Shown here: in pieces, positions 17,030-29,444 of the stretch
Numbering within the stretch: the stretch's first letter is position 1
Layout: every line of letters starts with the position of its first letter
Assembly (NCBI RefSeq): GCF_014655955.1
Contig: NZ_BNBO01000003.1
Location: forward strand, 124,001 to 188,000
Direction: 5' to 3'
Source: Kitasatospora indigofera
GTDB taxonomy: Bacteria; Actinomycetota; Actinomycetes; Streptomycetales; Streptomycetaceae
DNA length: 64,000 nucleotides
Notes under the pieces: generated by a model
The model's input: the letters and a program-made list of their open reading frames with translations, nothing else
Told to the model about the DNA's origin: nothing
The model's database searches: none
Position numbers and translations under genes: made by a program

Positions 17030-17557
17030 TCAGGCCTGCGGGACCCGCGTCGGCTGTTCCTGCGCCGCCGCCGGGGGTTCGGCCAGGTTCACGAAGACCC
17101 AGCGCTGCATCGCCCAGTAGCGGAACACCATGGCCAGCAGGGTGCCGACGACCATGCCGCTGAGGAAGTCGGCGGCCTCCTGGGTGAAGGCGCTGACGTC
17201 CGGTTCGCGCAGGTCGAGCACGTAGCGGGAGACGATCAGCGGCACGTCGTTGACCAGCACGGCCAGCGCGCTCACGACGAAGAACAGGACGGCCTCGCGC
17301 TGCTTGCCGTTCGCCCGGAAGGACCACTGCCGGTTCAGCACGTAGGACACGACGGTGGCGATCACGGTGGCGACGGTCAGCGCCACGACCGGCTTGTGCT
17401 GGAGCACGGTGAGCTTCAGGGAGAGGTTCACCACCACGGTCAGGACGAAGCAGGTGCTTCCGACCAGGAGGAACTTCACCAGCTTGCGGTGCTTCACCAG
17501 GAGCGGACGGAGCCGGGCCGGGACTCGGGCCAGGGCGCGCTGGGTGGGGGACGGCAT
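17030..17557 (-). CDS. GtrA-family membrane protein
   Basis: The 175-aa protein has four hydrophobic helices and the family landmarks FLLVGSTCFVLTVVVNLSL and SYVLNRQWSF. GtrA proteins are thought to help flip lipid-linked sugars for envelope glycosylation. The ATG at 17557 has GAGG immediately before it, which is closer than usual; a GTG at 17617 in frame would add 20 residues. It lies just downstream of the secreted propeller-like gene on the same strand. Confidence 0.85.
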   Translation of the reverse strand: MPSPTQRALARVPARLRPLLVKHRKLVKFLLVGSTCFVLTVVVNLSLKLTVLQHKPVVALTVATVIATVVSYVLNRQWSFRANGKQREAVLFFVVSALAVLVNDVPLIVSRYVLDLREPDVSAFTQEAADFLSGMVVGTLLAMVFRYWAMQRWVFVNLAEPPAAAQEQPTRVPQA

Positions 17558-17632
17558 CCTCGCAGTGTCCCACGGTGCCCGGCCCGGGCCGACATCCGAG
17601 GGCCCGGCCCGGCTCACGGCCGGGTCCGGTGA

Positions 17633-19078
17633 TCATTCCGCCGTGATCCGCAGCACGCCGGTGGTGGTGCCCTGGTAGACGACCCCGCCGGGGGCGATCG
17701 AGCCGGCCATCTGCAGGGTGTCGAAGAGGAAACCGGCGCCGGTGTACTTGGTGCGCACCACGGCGCCGGTCGCCGGGTCGACCTCGGCGTAGTAGTAGGG
17801 GTCGAGCGCCGAGGTCGCGTCGGTGCCGGGGATCACCGGGTTGCGCAGCACGGTGTGGATCAGCCCGTCGGCGGTGGACAGCCGGGGCACCGCGGCGGAG
17901 CGCACCTTGGTGTCCCAGACCGGGTCGCAGCCCGAGCCGTCCGCCCGGACGTCGACCCGGCTCAGCCCGCCGCGGAACGTGCCGGAGGCGGGCACGCCGG
18001 GGCCGGCGTCCTCCGGCAGCTTGGGGTACGGGTAGCCGTAGGTGCCGGCGACGAAGACGGCGTTGCCGACGGCCACCGGGGAGTTCTCGCTGCCGCTGCC
18101 GCCGGCCCTGAGCACGGGCACGGAGCAGACCTGGGCGCCGGTGTCGGTACGGTAGACCAGCAGGTTCACGGTCGGCGCGGCGTTGTCGACGATGGTGACG
18201 TAGTCGGTGCCGGTGCGCGGCCCGAAGAAGGTGGGGGTGGAGCCGGTGCCCCAGCTGAGCTGGCCGGGCTTGCGGCCCGGGCCGCGGTCGTAGGCCCGGC
18301 GCCAGGTGATCACGGGGGTGCCGTCGGCCCCGGCGGTGAGCAGGTAGGTGGCGTGCGTGGTGGCGACGGCGGTGCCCTCGGGGGCGGTGGAGATGCTGTT
18401 GGCGACCTTCTCGCCGGCCGGGAGCGCCAGGGTGCGGACGGTGCCGGTCCGGTCGTCGGCGGTGCCGACCACTCCCCCGCCGGTGGCGAACCAGACCCGC
18501 CCCTGCCAGTCGGGCGAGACCCCGGTGACGGCGTCCCCGGCCGGCACGGCGGCGCCGAGCGGGAGCCGGCTGTCGACGGACAGCTCCCAGCGGCCGGCGG
18601 CGTCGCGGTGGTGGGCGATCCGCAGCAGGTCCCCGTTGCCGTCGACGGCGACCAGCCGGTCGAGGTGGTCCAGGTAGGCGTAGACGCCGCCCAGCAGGGA
18701 GCCCTTGGCGAGCGGCAGCTCGGCGAGCGAACCGCCGTCGGCCGGGTCGAGCAGGTGGACGGTCGGGGTGAGCCCGAAGATCGTGGTGCAGAGGGCGACG
18801 GGGAAGCCGTCGGAGCCGACCAGGACGGTCGGGCAGGCGGACTGCAGGGCGATCCGGTCGGAGGAGAGCGGGCCGGCCTTCGGGCCGGGCAGCGGGGTCG
18901 CGTCGGAGGAGCCGGTGTCGCCGTGCATGGTGGCGGTGCCCGCCGGGCCGGCGTAGGGGTTGTGCGGCGGCAGCGGGCCGAAGGCGCCGGCCGCCGCGGC
19001 GGGCGTGGTCCCGCCGAGGGCGAGCAGCAGCGCGGCGGCGGGGAGTACGGCGGCGCGAAGGGGAGGCGCGAGGCGCAT
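17633..19078 (-). CDS. Secreted beta-propeller-like protein, function unknown
   Basis: The protein has 481 aa. The signal peptide is residues 1-29 (AAVLPAAALLLALGGTTPAAAA). The mature part contains repeats of about 45-50 residues with W/D/G-rich turns (GNGDLLRIAHHRDAAGRWELSV; DWQGRVWFATGGGVVG; YAEVDPATGAVVRTKY), like PQQ/WD-type propellers. There is no lipobox or sortase motif, so it is probably released. I do not recognise the family. A leader peptide lies 150 bases upstream on the same strand, an unexpected partner for such a protein. Its alternative start at 19147 lacks a signal sequence context. Confidence 0.7.
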   Translation of the reverse strand: MRLAPPLRAAVLPAAALLLALGGTTPAAAAGAFGPLPPHNPYAGPAGTATMHGDTGSSDATPLPGPKAGPLSSDRIALQSACPTVLVGSDGFPVALCTTIFGLTPTVHLLDPADGGSLAELPLAKGSLLGGVYAYLDHLDRLVAVDGNGDLLRIAHHRDAAGRWELSVDSRLPLGAAVPAGDAVTGVSPDWQGRVWFATGGGVVGTADDRTGTVRTLALPAGEKVANSISTAPEGTAVATTHATYLLTAGADGTPVITWRRAYDRGPGRKPGQLSWGTGSTPTFFGPRTGTDYVTIVDNAAPTVNLLVYRTDTGAQVCSVPVLRAGGSGSENSPVAVGNAVFVAGTYGYPYPKLPEDAGPGVPASGTFRGGLSRVDVRADGSGCDPVWDTKVRSAAVPRLSTADGLIHTVLRNPVIPGTDATSALDPYYYAEVDPATGAVVRTKYTGAGFLFDTLQMAGSIAPGGVVYQGTTTGVLRITAE

Positions 19079-19228
19079 GGGTGTCCCGTCCAAGGTCGTG
19101 GTGAGCCCCGCCGGGACGCGCCCGGGGGGCGGAGGACAGCGGTGCACGCCGCCCGGACGCTCACCCGGAACCAGGGGAGCCTCGGACAGGGAAGGACCCG
19201 GGCACGGCCGGGCGGGGTCACCGCGCTG

Positions 19229-19312
19229 TCAGACGGCGCGGCGACAGATCGCGGAACACGCGTGAGCCAGGTCGACGTCGAGTCGGCGGCTCAGGTGGGC
19301 GTGGCGATCCAT
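19229..19312 (-). CDS. Second Cys-containing leader peptide (27 aa)
   Basis: The ORF reads MDRHAHL then SRRLDVDLAHACSAICRRAV and stops. The core RR-x-DVDLxxxCSAIC matches the actinobacterial leader-peptide family, with two Cys codons near the end. An ATG at 19321 would add three residues. It precedes the secreted propeller-like gene on the same strand. Function as a cysteine- or translation-sensing attenuator is inferred from the motif. Confidence 0.65.
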   Translation of the reverse strand: MDRHAHLSRRLDVDLAHACSAICRRAV

Positions 19313-19422
19313 GGGCCCCATGCTGGAGTACTGACGAGGCGTCTCACAAGGGCGTCCCAGCACGCGGACGCGCCCGACGGGACGTCATGTCCCGTCGGGC
19401 GCACCCGGACCCGCCCCGCCGG

Positions 19423-21816
<2,394 letters not shown>

Positions 21817-21837
21817 GATCTCTCCCCAGTCAGTGAA

Positions 21838-21856
21838 GTTGAGCTGACCTGACTAA
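21838..21856 (-). promoter_or_regulatory. HAIR-like element upstream of lon
   Basis: On the minus strand CTTAG, nine bases, then CTCAA resembles the HspR box CTTGAGT-N7-ACTCAAG, with one half exact in its core. It lies 22-40 bases before the lon start. The match is imperfect. Confidence 0.4.
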
Positions 21857-22023
21857 GGTTTGGCGGGCGCCAGTTGTTCCCCGCCCCTTGTTCGCCAGCA
21901 GCGAAAGGGGAAGGGGCCCTCGTCGGGGGCGCGTCAAACGAGCCGCCGGGGCCGCCCGGACCGAGCGCGGGGACGGGACGGGTGCACGGCGGAAAGACCG
22001 GTGCCGGACCGGTGACACCGGAG

Positions 22024-22082
22024 GGAGTGCGGACGAGCGGGCCCGGCGCGGGAGTGCGGACGAGCGGGAGTGCGGACGGGCG
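22024..22082. repeat. Three direct repeats in the lon upstream spacer
   Basis: GGAGTGCGGACGAGCGG occurs at 22024 and 22051, and a one-mismatch copy starts at 22067. It lies between lon and the rhomboid-like gene with no ORF support; a regulatory role is not evident. Confidence 0.6.
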
Positions 22083-22096
22083 GGCGGGCCGCGGCC

Positions 22097-22870
22097 CTAC
22101 GCCCGGTCGAGCACGGCCCGGCCGCGCGAGGCCTCCGCGCGGGACCGCTCCCCGGCCGGCCGCGGGCCGCGCACCCGGCGGGGCGGCCGGGGCCGGCGCC
22201 GCAGCCGGGACCCGAACAGCACGCCGAGCAGCAGCGCGGCCGGGTGGCCCACCCCGGTGACGAGGTCCTGGTCGGTGACGACCTGGTCGGCGACCAGCAG
22301 CCCCGCCCCGGCCAGCACCAGCAGCCGCCCGGGCCGCGGCAGCAGGGCGGCGAGCGCCCCGAGGCTGGCCAGCACCCCGTAGCTGACGCCGATGTCGAGG
22401 GTGTCCAGCGCGTCGGGACCGAGCCGCCCGGTCCGGACGGCGGCCGCCACCACGCCCTGGGACAGCAGGGTCGCCAGCACGTGCCCGGCGGCGAACACCC
22501 CGGCGGCCCTGGCCGGTCCGACCCGGCGCTCCAGCGGGGCCACGGTGAAGGCGAAGGCCCAGAGGTACGGCATCCAGACCGGCCCGGCCACCCAGAACCC
22601 GCTGAGCAGCAGCGCCCGCAGCGGGTGCCGCAGCAGGTTGTGGCCGTCCGTGCTTGACAGCTCCTGGAGATGGCGCACCAGCTCCGGATCGGCCAGCCGG
22701 GAAAAGACCGTGGTGGTGCCGAGCGTGACGAGAAAGGCCAGCGTGAAGGGCGTGCGCCGGGGCGTGGGGATCCGCCGGAGCACCCAGAGCGCCGGGCCCG
22801 CGCGCAGCCCGAGCCGCAGTCCGCCGTAGGGCGGTCCGGGCGGGACGGACTCCCGTCGTACGCCTGTCAC
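22097..22870 (-). CDS. Rhomboid-like polytopic membrane protein
   Basis: This 257-aa protein has six or so hydrophobic helices and a basic C-terminal tail. DIGVSYGVLASLGALAALL resembles the rhomboid serine-containing helix and GVGHPAALLLGVLFG the His-containing helix, so a Ser/His pair may exist, but the canonical GxSG is not exact. The GTG at 22870 sits behind a strong GGGAGGTG. It may be an intramembrane protease or an inactive relative. It lies on the same strand as and upstream of lon. Confidence 0.65.
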   Translation of the reverse strand: MTGVRRESVPPGPPYGGLRLGLRAGPALWVLRRIPTPRRTPFTLAFLVTLGTTTVFSRLADPELVRHLQELSSTDGHNLLRHPLRALLLSGFWVAGPVWMPYLWAFAFTVAPLERRVGPARAAGVFAAGHVLATLLSQGVVAAAVRTGRLGPDALDTLDIGVSYGVLASLGALAALLPRPGRLLVLAGAGLLVADQVVTDQDLVTGVGHPAALLLGVLFGSRLRRRPRPPRRVRGPRPAGERSRAEASRGRAVLDRA

Positions 22871-23355
22871 TGCACCTCCCTTCCGGGCCGGCCGGCATCC
22901 CTGCCACACTTGTCGTGCTCACGTTACGTCGAGGATCTGAGTGTTCGCTGGGAACAGGATGTGAAGATCGAACCCGCACGGTGGCACGTCTGCCCGAGAT
23001 GGTCCGGACCAACCCTCTGTTTACGCACGAGTAGCCACTCCCGAAGGGGAGTCTGTCATCACCTTGGGTGCATACGCACCGTTACGGGGGAAATTCTGGG
23101 CGGGTAAGGTATCGGCCCGTGCCAACTCCGGACCAGGCCGGATCCCGCTCTGCGGGCCGAAAATGCCTGGTCCATCTGCCGGGATGCGCCCGCTGTCCGT
23201 ACGCTGCGGTGTGCGGAAAGGGTGAGCGGTCCACACCTGCGAACCCGTCCGCACCTGCGGGGACGGCGGACCCGGCACAGTCCACGACGGAACAAGACTA
23301 CGAGCGGAGCCCGCCGTCCCACCGACGGCCGGCCCGCAGCCCTGGGGGCGGTGGC
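22871..23355. other. Gene-free upstream region of the two-component system
   Basis: This 485-base divergent region is moderately AT-rich around 22920-23100. A small hairpin ACTCCC-GAAG-GGGAGT lies at 23037-23052. An in-frame extension of the response regulator exists but has atypical composition. No known operator was recognised. Confidence 0.5.
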
Positions 23356-24096
23356 GTGACCGTGACAGAAATTCAGCAGGACAACAACACCAGCAACGCG
23401 GTGAGCAGCCAGCGCAGAGTGCTGGTGGTGGAGGACGAGCCGACGATCGCCGAGTCGATCGCGGCCCGGCTGGGCGCGGAGGGCTTCAAGGTCGCCGTGG
23501 CCCACGACGGCCCGGGCGCCGTCGACGGCTTCCACACCTGGCAGCCGGACCTCGTCGTGCTCGACATCATGCTGCCCGGCTTCGACGGCCTGGAGGTGTG
23601 CCGCCGGATCCAGGCACAGCGCCCGGTCCCGGTGCTGATGCTGACCGCCCGCGACGACGAGACCGACCTGCTGGTCGGCCTCGGGGTCGGCGCGGACGAC
23701 TACATGACCAAGCCCTTCTCGATGCGCGAGCTGGCGGCCCGGGTCAACGTGCTGCTGCGCCGCGTGGAGCGCGCCCAGCAGGCGGCCAGGACGCCGACGC
23801 TCGGCAGCCTGCGCTTCGGCGAGCTGGAGATCGACCACGTCCAGCGGCGGGTCCGGCTGGCCTCGGGCGACGTCCACCTGACGCCGACCGAGTTCGACCT
23901 GCTCGCCTGCCTGGCGGCCCAGCCGCGCGCGGTGCTCACCCGCGAACAGCTGCTCGCCGAGGTCTGGGACTGGACGGACGCCTCCGGCACCCGCACCGTC
24001 GACAGCCACGTGAAGGCCCTGCGCCGCAAGATCGGCGCGAGCTGGATCCGCACCGTCCACGGCGTGGGGTACGCGCTGGAGGCACCGGCCGCCTGA
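23356..24096 (+). CDS. OmpR-family response regulator
   Basis: This 246-aa protein has a receiver domain with acidic pocket E26-D27, phospho-acceptor Asp70 (VVLDIMLPG) and a conserved Lys in DDYMTKPFS, then a winged-helix domain (residues 145-240; LTPTEFDLLACLAAQPRAVLTREQLL and TVDSHVKALRRKIG). GTG 23356 or 23362 may start it. The cognate kinase gene follows after 90 bases on the same strand. Target genes are not evident; lon and the rhomboid-like gene lie divergently upstream. Confidence 0.93.
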   Translation: MTVTEIQQDNNTSNAVSSQRRVLVVEDEPTIAESIAARLGAEGFKVAVAHDGPGAVDGFHTWQPDLVVLDIMLPGFDGLEVCRRIQAQRPVPVLMLTARDDETDLLVGLGVGADDYMTKPFSMRELAARVNVLLRRVERAQQAARTPTLGSLRFGELEIDHVQRRVRLASGDVHLTPTEFDLLACLAAQPRAVLTREQLLAEVWDWTDASGTRTVDSHVKALRRKIGASWIRTVHGVGYALEAPAA

Positions 24097-24186
24097 CGGG
24101 CCGGACGAACAACCTGCGGCTGGGCCTCCGGGGGGCCCACGCCGTGCACGCACACGGGGGGCTCGCGGGGATCAGTCAGGGGACTC

Positions 24187-25317
24187 ATGACCTTTCCACA
24201 GCAACGCAACGGGGACACCGACACCACCCGGCCGCCGACTCTGGCCGCCCGGGCGGCACGCCGCGTCTGGGCCGACATCCGCCCGCTGGACCCGGTGCGC
24301 TCGATCAAGGGCAAGCTCGCCCTGCTCGTCATCGTCTCGGTCTTCCTGGCCAGCGGCATGGTCGTGGTCGCGATCCGGTCGGAGACCCAGATCCGGATCA
24401 TCATGATCTTCTCGATGATCGCCTCCCTGCTCTTCATGCAGTTCCTCGCGCACGGGCTGACCGCCCCGCTGCGCGACATGACGCTCGCCGCCCGCGAGAT
24501 GGCCGGCGGCGACTACAGCCGCCGGGTCGAGGTGTCCTCCCGCGACGAGATCGGCGAGCTGGCCGCGACCTTCAACCAGATGGCCGCCGACCTGGAGGCC
24601 GCCGACCGGCACCGCCGCGAGCTGGTCGCCAACGTCTCGCACGAGCTGCGCACGCCGATCGCCGCGCTGCGCGCCGTCCTGGAGAACGTGGTCGACGGCG
24701 TGGTGCAGCCGAACCCGGCCACCCTGGGCGCGGCCCTGGAGCAGACCGAACGCCTCGGCCGGCTGGTCACCCACCTGCTGGACCTCTCCAAGCTGGACGG
24801 CGGCGTGGTGCCGCTGGACGCCCGCCCGTTCGAGGTGCGGACCTTCCTGGACGGGGTGCTGCGCGGGGTCACGGTGGACGGCGCGACGGCCGGCGGGGCG
24901 TTCTCCCGCCGCGGCGACGTCCGGCTGGCGCTGGAGGTGCGGCCGTCCGGACTGACCGGCGTGGCGGACCCGGAGCGGCTCCACCAGGTGGTCGCCAACC
25001 TGGTCGACAACGCCTGCAAGCACTCCCCGCCCGGCGGCACCGTGACGGTCCGGGCCCGGCCGTCGGCGGACCCGGGCGGCCTGCTGCTGGAGGTCGAGGA
25101 CGAGGGGCCGGGGATCCCGCTGCAGGACCGCAGCCGGGTCTTCGAGCGGTTCAGCCGCAGCGGCGCCGCCACGGCGCAGGGGCCGGGCAGCGACGGCGGC
25201 ACCGGCCTGGGCCTGGCGATCGCCCGCTGGGCGGTGGACCTGCACGGCGGGCAGATCGAGGTGGCGGAGGCGGCCCGCGGCTGCCGGATCGAGGTCCGGC
25301 TGCCCGGGCAGCGCTAG
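24187..25317 (+). CDS. Sensor histidine kinase with minimal extracytoplasmic loop
   Basis: This 376-aa kinase has TM1 at residues 43-63, TM2 at 70-88, and only about seven residues (RSETQI) between them outside the cell. HAMP follows (residues 88-140), then HisKA with His152 in NVSHELRTP, and HATPase with NLVDNACKHSP (N), DEGPGIP (G1) and GTGLGLAIARW (G2). The tiny loop means that it cannot carry a classical sensor domain, so it probably senses the membrane or a partner protein. AGGGGAC precedes the ATG. It pairs with the response regulator upstream. Confidence 0.93.
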   Translation: MTFPQQRNGDTDTTRPPTLAARAARRVWADIRPLDPVRSIKGKLALLVIVSVFLASGMVVVAIRSETQIRIIMIFSMIASLLFMQFLAHGLTAPLRDMTLAAREMAGGDYSRRVEVSSRDEIGELAATFNQMAADLEAADRHRRELVANVSHELRTPIAALRAVLENVVDGVVQPNPATLGAALEQTERLGRLVTHLLDLSKLDGGVVPLDARPFEVRTFLDGVLRGVTVDGATAGGAFSRRGDVRLALEVRPSGLTGVADPERLHQVVANLVDNACKHSPPGGTVTVRARPSADPGGLLLEVEDEGPGIPLQDRSRVFERFSRSGAATAQGPGSDGGTGLGLAIARWAVDLHGGQIEVAEAARGCRIEVRLPGQR

Positions 25318-25330
25318 GCGGGACCGCTCC

Positions 25331-25347
25331 GCTCCCCCGCGGGGAGC
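25331..25347 (+). terminator. Hairpin after the two-component operon
   Basis: GCTCCCC and GGGGAGC form a 7-bp stem around CGC, 14 bases after the kinase stop. No T tract follows. Confidence 0.5.
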
Positions 25348-25645
25348 AAGCGGGCAACTGTCACACAATCGGGACAGAGCCTCCGGGCTCGTGCGGCTGT
25401 CCGCCATACGGACAGCCGCACTCCCGGTTTTGTCCGGTTTTACTGGGGTAAGACCACTGATCGGAACCGATCGCTTCCCCTGACCATGGAACTTCTAACG
25501 CACTTTTTCGGCCAAATTGCAGGTCATGACTGTGATCTGGGTGACGCCTGGGCTGTTGGGACTACGCGATCACTGGTCAGGGGCGTAGCCTTAATCCCCG
25601 CTGTCCAACCATCCCAAAAGGAAGCGGAAGAGGGCGGTTGCCGCC
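25348..25645. other. Upstream region of kgd
   Basis: This gene-free stretch of about 300 bases is relatively AT-rich, as expected of a promoter region. A perfect palindrome GATCGG-AA-CCGATC lies at 25459-25472. I could not assign a unique promoter. The start codon of kgd is a GTG with only a weak purine-rich AAGAGGGCGG before it. Confidence 0.5.
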
Positions 25646-28600
25646 GTGTCGCCACAGTCCCCTGAAACCCCCAACAGCTCGGCCCCACGCACTACGACGG
25701 AGCCCTCGGGCTTCGGCCCCAATGAGTGGCTCGTCGACGAGATCTACCAGCAGTACCTCCAGGATCCCAACTCGGTCGACCGAGCCTGGTGGGACTTTTT
25801 CGCCGACTACAAGCCCGGTACCGAGGTGACTCCAGTGACCCAGGCCGCGACCCAGGTCGGCCCCACGCCGACCCCCGTTGCCGCCCCTGCCCCTGCTGCC
25901 GTTCCGGCGGCGCCCGCGCCCGCTGCCCCGGCCGCTCAGGCGCCCGCGCCCGCTGCCCCGGCCGCTCAGGCGCCCGCGCAGCAGGCTCCCGCGCCGCTGG
26001 CCGCAGCACCGGCCGCTCCGCCGGCCCCCAAGGCCGCCGCCCCGGCCGCGGCCCCGGCCGCCACCACGGGTCCCGAGCTGATCCCGCTGCGCGGCCCGGC
26101 GAAGGCCGTCGCCACGAACATGGACGCCTCGCTGGAGGTGCCGACCGCGACCTCCGTGCGCGCCGTGCCCGCCAAGCTGCTGATCGACAACCGGATTGTC
26201 ATCAACAACCACCTGCAGCGCGCCCGCGGTGGCAAGGTCTCCTTCACGCACCTGATCGGTTACGCCCTGGTGCAGGCCGTCAAGGCCAGCCCGGGCATGA
26301 ACCACAGCTACCAGGTCAAGGACGGCAAGCCGTTCCTGGTGAAGCCGGACCACGTGAACCTGGGCCTGGCGATCGACCTGGTGAAGCCCAACGGCGACCG
26401 CCAGCTCGTGGTCGCGGCCATCAAGAAGGCCGAGACCCTCGACTTCTTCGGCTTCTGGCAGGCCTACGAGGACATCGTCCGCCGGGCCCGCGCCAACAAG
26501 CTCACGATGGACGACTTCACCGGCGTCACGGTCTCGCTGACCAACCCGGGCGGCATCGGCACCGTGCACTCCGTGCCGCGCCTGATGCAGAACCAGGGCA
26601 CCATCGTCGGCGTCGGCGCGATGGAGTACCCGGCCGAGTTCCAGGGCTCGTCCCCGGACACCCTGGCCAAGCTGGGCATCTCCAAGATCATGACGCTCAC
26701 CTCGACCTACGACCACCGGGTCATCCAGGGTGCGGCGTCCGGCGAGTTCCTGCGCACCATCCACCAGCTCCTGCTGGGTGAGCACGGCTTCTACGACGAG
26801 ATCTTCGAGTCGCTGCGGATCCCGTACGAGCCGGTCCGCTGGGCGACCGACGTCGCCGCCACCCACGACGACGAGGTCAACAAGACCGCGCGCGTCATGG
26901 AGCTGATCCACTCCTACCGGGTCCGCGGCCACCTGATGGCCGACACCGACCCGCTGGAGTACAAGCAGCGCAAGCACCCCGACCTGGACGTCGTGGAGCA
27001 CGGGCTGACCCTGTGGGACCTGGAGCGCGAGTTCGCCGTCGGCGGCTTCGGCGGCCAGAAGATGATGAAGCTCCGCGACATCCTCGGCCTGCTGCGCGCC
27101 TCGTACTGCCGCACCGTCGGCATCGAGTACATGCACATCCAGGACCCGAAGCAGCGCAAGTGGCTGCAGCAGCGCCTGGAGAAGCCGTACACCAAGCCGG
27201 AGCGCGAGGAGCAGCTGCGCATCCTGCGCCGGCTGAACTCGGCCGAGGCCTTCGAGACCTTCCTGCAGACGAAGTACGTCGGCCAGAAGCGCTTCTCGCT
27301 GGAGGGCGGCGAGTCGCTCATCCCGCTGCTGGACGCCACCATCGACGCCGCCGCCGAGCACCGCCTCGACGAGGCCGTGATCGGCATGGCCCACCGCGGC
27401 CGCCTCAACGTGCTGGCCAACATCGTCGGCAAGCCGTACGGCAAGATCTTCGGCGAGTTCGAGGGCAACCTCGACCCCAAGTCGATGCACGGCTCCGGCG
27501 ACGTCAAGTACCACCTGGGCTCCGAGGGCACCTTCACCGGCCTCGACGGGGAGACCATCAAGGTCTCGCTGGCCGCGAACCCCTCCCACCTGGAGACGGT
27601 CGACCCGGTCGTCGAGGGCATCGCCCGCGCCAAGCAGGACGTCCTGGACCTGGCCGGCACCTCCTTCCCGGTGCTGCCGATCCAGATCCACGGCGACGCG
27701 GCCTTCGCGGGCCAGGGCGTGGTCGCGGAGACCCTGAACATGTCGCAGCTGCGCGGCTACCGCACCGGCGGCACCGTGCACGTCGTGGTGAACAACCAGG
27801 TCGGCTTCACCGCCGCCCCGGCGTCCTCGCGCTCCTCGATGTACTGCACCGACGTGGCCCGCATGATCGAGGCCCCGATCTTCCACGTGAACGGCGACGA
27901 CCCGGAGGCCGTGGTCCGCGTCGCGCGCCTGGCCTTCGAGTTCCGCCAGGAGTTCCACAAGGACGTCGTGATCGACCTCATCTGCTACCGCCGCCGCGGT
28001 CACAACGAGGCCGACAACCCGTCGTTCACCCAGCCGCTGATGTACGACCTGATCGACAAGAAGCGCTCGGTGCGCAAGCTCTACACCGAGGGCCTGATCG
28101 GCCGTGGCGACATCACCATGGAAGAGGCGGAGCAGGCGCTCCAGGACTTCCAGGGCCAGCTGGAGAAGGTCTTCTCCGAGGTCCGCGACGCCGCGCAGAC
28201 GCCGGTCTCGGCGGCCGGCGGCAAGCCGCAGGCCGACTTCCCGGTCAACATCCAGACCGGCATCTCCCAGGAGATGGTCAAGCGGATCGCCGCCTCGCAG
28301 GTCAACCTGCCGGACTGGCTGACCGTCCACCCGCGCCTGCTGCCGCAGCTGCAGCGCCGCGCGGCCTCGGTCGAGGACAACACCATCGACTGGGCCATGG
28401 GCGAGACGCTCGCCATCGGCTCGCTGCTGATGGAGGGCCACCCCGTCCGCCTCGCCGGCCAGGACAGCCGCCGCGGCACCTTCGGCCAGCGCCACGCGGT
28501 GCTGATCGACCGGGTCACCGGCGAGGACTACACCCCGCTGCTGTACCTGACCGAGGACCAGGCCCGCTACACCGTCTACGACAGCCTGCTGTCGGAGTAC

Positions 28601-29431
28601 GCGGCGATGGGCTTCGAGTACGGCTACTCGCTGACCCGGCCGAACGCGCTGGTCATGTGGGAGGCCCAGTTCGGTGACTTCGTCAACGGCGCGCAGACCG
28701 TCGTCGACGAGTACATCGCCTCCGCCGAGCAGAAGTGGGGCCAGCACTCCGGCGTCACCCTGCTGCTGCCGCACGGCTACGAGGGCCAGGGACCGGACCA
28801 CTCGTCCGCCCGTCCCGAGCGCTTCCTGCAGCTGTGCGCGCAGAACAACATGACGGTCGCGATGCCGACCCTGCCGTCGAACTACTTCCACCTGCTGCGC
28901 TGGCAGGCGCACAACCCGCACCACAAGCCGCTGATCGTCTTCACCCCGAAGTCGATGCTGCGTCTGAAGGCCGCGGCGAGTGCCACCGAGGAGTTCACCT
29001 CCGGCTCGTTCCGCCCGGTCATCGGTGACACCACCGTCGACCCGGCGAACGTCCGCAAGGTGGTCATCACGGCGGGCAAGTTCTACTACGACGTGGCGGC
29101 GGCCCGTGCCGAGCGCGGGGTCACCGACACCGCGATCGTCCGGGTCGAGCGGCTCTACCCGCTGCCGGTGGCCGAGCTCCAGGAGGAGCTGGGCCGGTAC
29201 GGCGACGACGTCCAGTTCATCTGGGCGCAGGAGGAGCCGGCCAACCAGGGTGCCTGGCCGTTCATCGCGATGAACCTGGTCGACCACCTGCAGGTCGTCG
29301 TCGGCCGCAGCGCGGGCGGCGCCCGCCTGCGCCGCGTTGCCCGCACCGCCTCGTCCGCCCCGGCGGTCGGCTCGGCCAAGCGGCACGCCGCCGAGCAGCA
29401 GGCGCTGCTGGAGGAGATCTTCACCCTCTGA
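25646..29431 (+). CDS. kgd: Multifunctional 2-oxoglutarate metabolism enzyme (Kgd/OdhA type)
   Basis: The protein has 1261 aa. Domains in order are: an E1 N-terminal helix ([27 protein letters not shown] split around residue 45); an Ala/Pro linker (55-140); an E2-like catalytic domain without a lipoyl domain, with active site [15 protein letters not shown] near residue 355; and the full thiamine-diphosphate E1 part ([63 protein letters not shown]). This actinobacterial fusion performs 2-oxoglutarate decarboxylation and the dehydrogenase step of the TCA cycle using E2/E3 from elsewhere. It is normally inhibited by a GarA/OdhI-type FHA protein; the N-terminal arm is where phospho-control acts. 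Confidence 0.96.
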   Translation: MSPQSPETPNSSAPRTTTEPSGFGPNEWLVDEIYQQYLQDPNSVDRAWWDFFADYKPGTEVTPVTQAATQVGPTPTPVAAPAPAAVPAAPAPAAPAAQAPAPAAPAAQAPAQQAPAPLAAAPAAPPAPKAAAPAAAPAATTGPELIPLRGPAKAVATNMDASLEVPTATSVRAVPAKLLIDNRIVINNHLQRARGGKVSFTHLIGYALVQAVKASPGMNHSYQVKDGKPFLVKPDHVNLGLAIDLVKPNGDRQLVVAAIKKAETLDFFGFWQAYEDIVRRARANKLTMDDFTGVTVSLTNPGGIGTVHSVPRLMQNQGTIVGVGAMEYPAEFQGSSPDTLAKLGISKIMTLTSTYDHRVIQGAASGEFLRTIHQLLLGEHGFYDEIFESLRIPYEPVRWATDVAATHDDEVNKTARVMELIHSYRVRGHLMADTDPLEYKQRKHPDLDVVEHGLTLWDLEREFAVGGFGGQKMMKLRDILGLLRASYCRTVGIEYMHIQDPKQRKWLQQRLEKPYTKPEREEQLRILRRLNSAEAFETFLQTKYVGQKRFSLEGGESLIPLLDATIDAAAEHRLDEAVIGMAHRGRLNVLANIVGKPYGKIFGEFEGNLDPKSMHGSGDVKYHLGSEGTFTGLDGETIKVSLAANPSHLETVDPVVEGIARAKQDVLDLAGTSFPVLPIQIHGDAAFAGQGVVAETLNMSQLRGYRTGGTVHVVVNNQVGFTAAPASSRSSMYCTDVARMIEAPIFHVNGDDPEAVVRVARLAFEFRQEFHKDVVIDLICYRRRGHNEADNPSFTQPLMYDLIDKKRSVRKLYTEGLIGRGDITMEEAEQALQDFQGQLEKVFSEVRDAAQTPVSAAGGKPQADFPVNIQTGISQEMVKRIAASQVNLPDWLTVHPRLLPQLQRRAASVEDNTIDWAMGETLAIGSLLMEGHPVRLAGQDSRRGTFGQRHAVLIDRVTGEDYTPLLYLTEDQARYTVYDSLLSEYAAMGFEYGYSLTRPNALVMWEAQFGDFVNGAQTVVDEYIASAEQKWGQHSGVTLLLPHGYEGQGPDHSSARPERFLQLCAQNNMTVAMPTLPSNYFHLLRWQAHNPHHKPLIVFTPKSMLRLKAAASATEEFTSGSFRPVIGDTTVDPANVRKVVITAGKFYYDVAAARAERGVTDTAIVRVERLYPLPVAELQEELGRYGDDVQFIWAQEEPANQGAWPFIAMNLVDHLQVVVGRSAGGARLRRVARTASSAPAVGSAKRHAAEQQALLEEIFTL
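25911..25970. repeat. Tandem 30-bp repeat in the kgd linker
   Basis: Two adjacent near-identical units encode AQ-containing Ala/Pro segments ([10 protein letters not shown]) of the flexible linker between the N-terminal helix and the E2-like domain. Confidence 0.8.
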
Positions 29432-29444
29432 CCCCGGTCGGCAC

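Noticed and set aside
25577..29386. 1269-codon minus-strand ORF opposite kgd
   Set aside because: Mirror of kgd codon bias; repetitive Val/Gly/His/Leu content with no domain, while the plus strand has all Kgd motifs.
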